Shown in pieces: positions 62,404 to 64,000 of a stretch of DNA of 64,000 nt; within the stretch, counting starts at the first letter, position 1; the number at the start of each line of letters is the position of its first letter. Position numbers and translations under genes: made by a program. Origin of the DNA: Rhizobium sp. CC-YZS058 (GTDB lineage: Bacteria; Pseudomonadota; Alphaproteobacteria; Rhizobiales; Rhizobiaceae); assembly GCF_034720595.1 (NCBI RefSeq), contig NZ_JAYESJ010000001.1:2754001-2818000 (forward strand), given 5' to 3'. The notes below the pieces were generated by a model, which did no database searches, was not told where the DNA came from, and saw only the letters and a list, made by a program, of their open reading frames with translations.

Positions 62404-63114
62404 ATGGCGCGACGCACATCTCCCGATTCTCCTTCACTGTTTGCGGCAGCAAAGGCCGTGCTGCCCGTCACTGACGGACCCGACTTTTCGCTGGAGGATG
62501 CTGCCTTGCGTGAAGGGCTCTGGCCGGTGGCCGGGACCGACGAGGCGGGCCGAGGCCCCCTGGCTGGCCCGGTCGTTGCAGCGGCCGTGATCCTTGATCC
62601 CACCCGCATCCCTGGGGGGCTGAACGACAGCAAGCAGCTAACGGCAGCGCGTCGCGAGGCGCTGTTTGCCGAGATCCTTTCCAGCAGCATCGTCTCCATC
62701 GCCTCCTCGGCGGCTGGACGGATCGACGAGACCGACATCCGCAAGGCAAGCCTCGATGCCATGCGCCGCGCCGTGCTCGGCCTTCATCGCCGCCCTGCCC
62801 TTGTGATTGCCGATGGGCGCGATGTGCCGCCCGGACTGCCATGCCTCGGCCGCGCCGTCGTCAAGGGTGATGCGCGTTCGCTCTCCATCGCCGCCGCCTC
62901 GATCGTCGCCAAGGTTGCCCGCGACCGGATGATGGCCCGCGCCGACACGCGCTTCCCCTCCTATGGCTTCGCCGTTCACGCGGGCTACGCCACACTGCGC
63001 CACCGCTCCGCCATCACGCTCCACGGCCCCTGCCCCCTCCACCGCATGACCTTCCGGCCGCTAAGAAGCGAGGGCGAAGAGGGTCTTGAGCCGGACTTGC
63101 TGGCGGGGGAGTAG
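62404..63114 (+). CDS. rnhB: Ribonuclease HII
   Basis: A 236-residue endonuclease that removes ribonucleotides from DNA. Catalytic carboxylates lie in [19 protein letters not shown] (Asp, Glu) and IADGRD (Asp); LNDSKQL and [14 protein letters not shown] complete the family set. ATG at 62404 ([10 protein letters not shown]) is chosen as the common rhizobial form; TTG 62368 is in frame. Convergent with the atp operon, separated by repeat elements. Confidence 0.94.
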   Translation: MARRTSPDSPSLFAAAKAVLPVTDGPDFSLEDAALREGLWPVAGTDEAGRGPLAGPVVAAAVILDPTRIPGGLNDSKQLTAARREALFAEILSSSIVSIASSAAGRIDETDIRKASLDAMRRAVLGLHRRPALVIADGRDVPPGLPCLGRAVVKGDARSLSIAAASIVAKVARDRMMARADTRFPSYGFAVHAGYATLRHRSAITLHGPCPLHRMTFRPLRSEGEEGLEPDLLAGE

Positions 63115-63146
63115 AGCGCCGTTCCTGCGGGTGAAATGGGAGGCAA

Positions 63147-63195
63147 GTCCCTCTCTGGCCTGCCGGCCATCTCCTCCACAAGGGGGTAGAGACCC
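63147..63195. repeat. RIME-like repeat C
   Basis: CCCTCTCTGGCCTGCCGGCC, then ATCTCCTCCACAAGGGGG and TAGAGACCC. Same family as 58536-58587, forward orientation, directly after rnhB. Confidence 0.7.
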
Positions 63196-63280
63196 AAAGG
63201 CGAGCGCTCACTCCGCCGTGACGTCTTCAACGCGTAGGCTTTCAGCGCCAGGGCCATCGTGATGGGCGGGACGATTTCCC

Positions 63281-63330
63281 ACGGTCTCTCCCCCCTTGTG
63301 GAGGAGATGGCCGGCAGGCCAGAGGGGGTT
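63281..63330. repeat. RIME-like repeat D (inverted)
   Basis: The reverse complement of repeat C with few changes (GGTCTCTCCCCCCTTGTGGA, then GGAGATGGCCGGCAGGCCAG). Together C and D form a large inverted repeat about 185 nt across with 85 nt between. Confidence 0.7.
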
Positions 63331-63360
63331 TTTCCGACGTTTCTCGTCGTGCAAACGAAG

Positions 63361-63384
63361 AAGGCCGGCGCAGAGGCCGGCCTT
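63361..63384 (-). terminator. Terminator hairpin of the atp operon
   Basis: 9-bp stem AAGGCCGGC with GCCGGCCTT and a 6-nt loop, followed on the minus strand by CTTCGTTTG. It lies 29 nt after the atpF stop. Confidence 0.6.
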
Positions 63385-63412
63385 TGAACGTGATGGAGGA
63401 AAAACCGCAGCT

Positions 63413-63904
63413 TCAGTTGAGGCGGGTCTTCACTTCGCTGATCGACTTGGCGAACAGCGCCTGCTGGCTCTGGCCATCGGCACGAGCGGCGATGACGCGT
63501 TCGGCAGCCGAGATGGCGATGTCGACGGCGGTGGCGCGCACGGCGTTGATGGCGTCGGTTTCGGCCTGGCGGATCTTCTGCTCGGAAAGCTGGGTGCGGC
63601 GGGCGACGAATTCGTCGGTCTTCTGCTTGGCTTCCGCGGTCAGGGCTGCGGCCTCGCGCTGGGCGGCGGCCACGATGTTGGCGGCTTCCGCTTCGGCATC
63701 CTTACGCTTCTTCTGGTACTCGGCGAGCAGGGCCTGGGCTTCTTCGCGCAGACGCTTGGCCTCATCCAGGTCGTTGCGGATGCGGGCAGCGCGCTCGTCG
63801 AGCGACTTGCCCATCATGCCCGGCACCTTGAGATAGGCAATCAGCACGAGGAAGAGGACGAGGCCGACGGTGGCCCAGACTGTTGCCTGTGAGGTCAAAT
63901 CCAT
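63413..63904 (-). CDS. atpF: ATP synthase F0 subunit b
   Basis: A 163-residue stalk protein: N-terminal membrane anchor (TVWATVGLVLFLVLIAYLKVPG), then a long charged helix (DLDEAKRLREEAQALLAEYQKKRKDAEAEA in parts) and a C-terminal F1-contact region (ISAAERVIAARADGQ). It is the last gene of the F0 operon; b' lies directly upstream (18 nt). This arrangement of b' and b is normal in alphaproteobacteria, where the stator is a heterodimer. Confidence 0.95.
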   Translation of the reverse strand: MDLTSQATVWATVGLVLFLVLIAYLKVPGMMGKSLDERAARIRNDLDEAKRLREEAQALLAEYQKKRKDAEAEAANIVAAAQREAAALTAEAKQKTDEFVARRTQLSEQKIRQAETDAINAVRATAVDIAISAAERVIAARADGQSQQALFAKSISEVKTRLN

Positions 63905-63922
63905 GGGTCTGCTCCTTCGTCC

Positions 63923-64000
63923 TTAGTTCGCTTGCGCCTTGACGGCCGAGGCGATCTCGGCGCGCGGCACGTCCGAGCCGGTCAGCTGCTCGACCACCGC
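63923..64000 (-). CDS. atpG: ATP synthase F0 subunit b' (C-terminal end only)
   Basis: The last 25 codons of a gene cut by the window edge: VVEQLTGSDVPRAEIASAV and a short tail, then TAA. The place directly upstream of atpF and the sequence type (b-family C-terminus) suggest the b' subunit. Too little is visible for full certainty. Confidence 0.75.
   Translation of the reverse strand, partial: AVVEQLTGSDVPRAEIASAVKAQAN

Overview
The window is 64 kb of gene-dense, high-GC chromosomal DNA from an alphaproteobacterium, most likely a member of the Rhizobiaceae (Rhizobium/Agrobacterium group). The evidence is gene content and order: bioMNY, a deacetylase-xseB-dxs-tlyA run, BA14K and DUF1217 proteins, split glyQ/glyS, an ATP synthase with separate b and b' subunits next to rnhB, and rhizobial-type intergenic palindromic repeats. 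No ribosomal RNA, tRNA, CRISPR array, prophage or insertion sequence was seen.

Layout. 1-2.8 kb: end of the biotin transporter operon, an HDAC-like hydrolase and xseB. 2.9-3.9 kb: a small accessory patch with an orphan MNT nucleotidyltransferase and a DUF2268-like metalloprotease. 4-11 kb: amino-acid permease, dxs, an OpgC-type acyltransferase, tlyA and a TrmA/RlmD-like RNA methyltransferase. 11-11.7 kb: two copies of a short structured element encoding a 29-residue cationic peptide; a third copy lies at 40 kb. 11.7-21 kb: regulators (LysR, HxlR), an ABA4-like pair, an acyl-CoA dehydrogenase/enoyl-CoA hydratase operon with a LiuR-like operator, a CorA-type transporter, a quinone-oxidoreductase-like enzyme, a BA14K protein and a GH25 muramidase. 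21-27 kb: a Rieske demethylase pair for quaternary amines, a threonylcarbamoyl-AMP synthase and a D-2-hydroxyacid dehydrogenase. 27-30 kb: a tail-to-tail toxin/antitoxin pair and a five-repeat DUF1217 protein. 31-37 kb: ubiA, then a PotD/NspS-like periplasmic binding protein translationally coupled to a GGDEF/EAL membrane protein, and a processive glycosyltransferase. 37-48 kb: purD, an HPE1-like secreted protein, DUF523, and glyS/glyQ with a LemA/DUF2207/aroA block between them. 48-53 kb: a secreted DUF5818-like protein and a kexin-like subtilisin with RTX repeats. 53-64 kb: SppA-type peptidase, a TrmN6-like methyltransferase, ispB, a TPR protein, ispE, moaB, a radical SAM protein, rnhB and the end of the atp operon.

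Most genes are housekeeping: isoprenoid and quinone supply (dxs, ispE, ispB, ubiA), RNA modification, glycyl-tRNA synthesis and energy. The two most interesting signals are the three-copy micropeptide element, for which I know no name, and the polyamine-binding-protein/c-di-GMP operon, which resembles NspS-MbaA of Vibrio cholerae. All functional assignments come from reading sequence motifs and remembered family features; no search was run.
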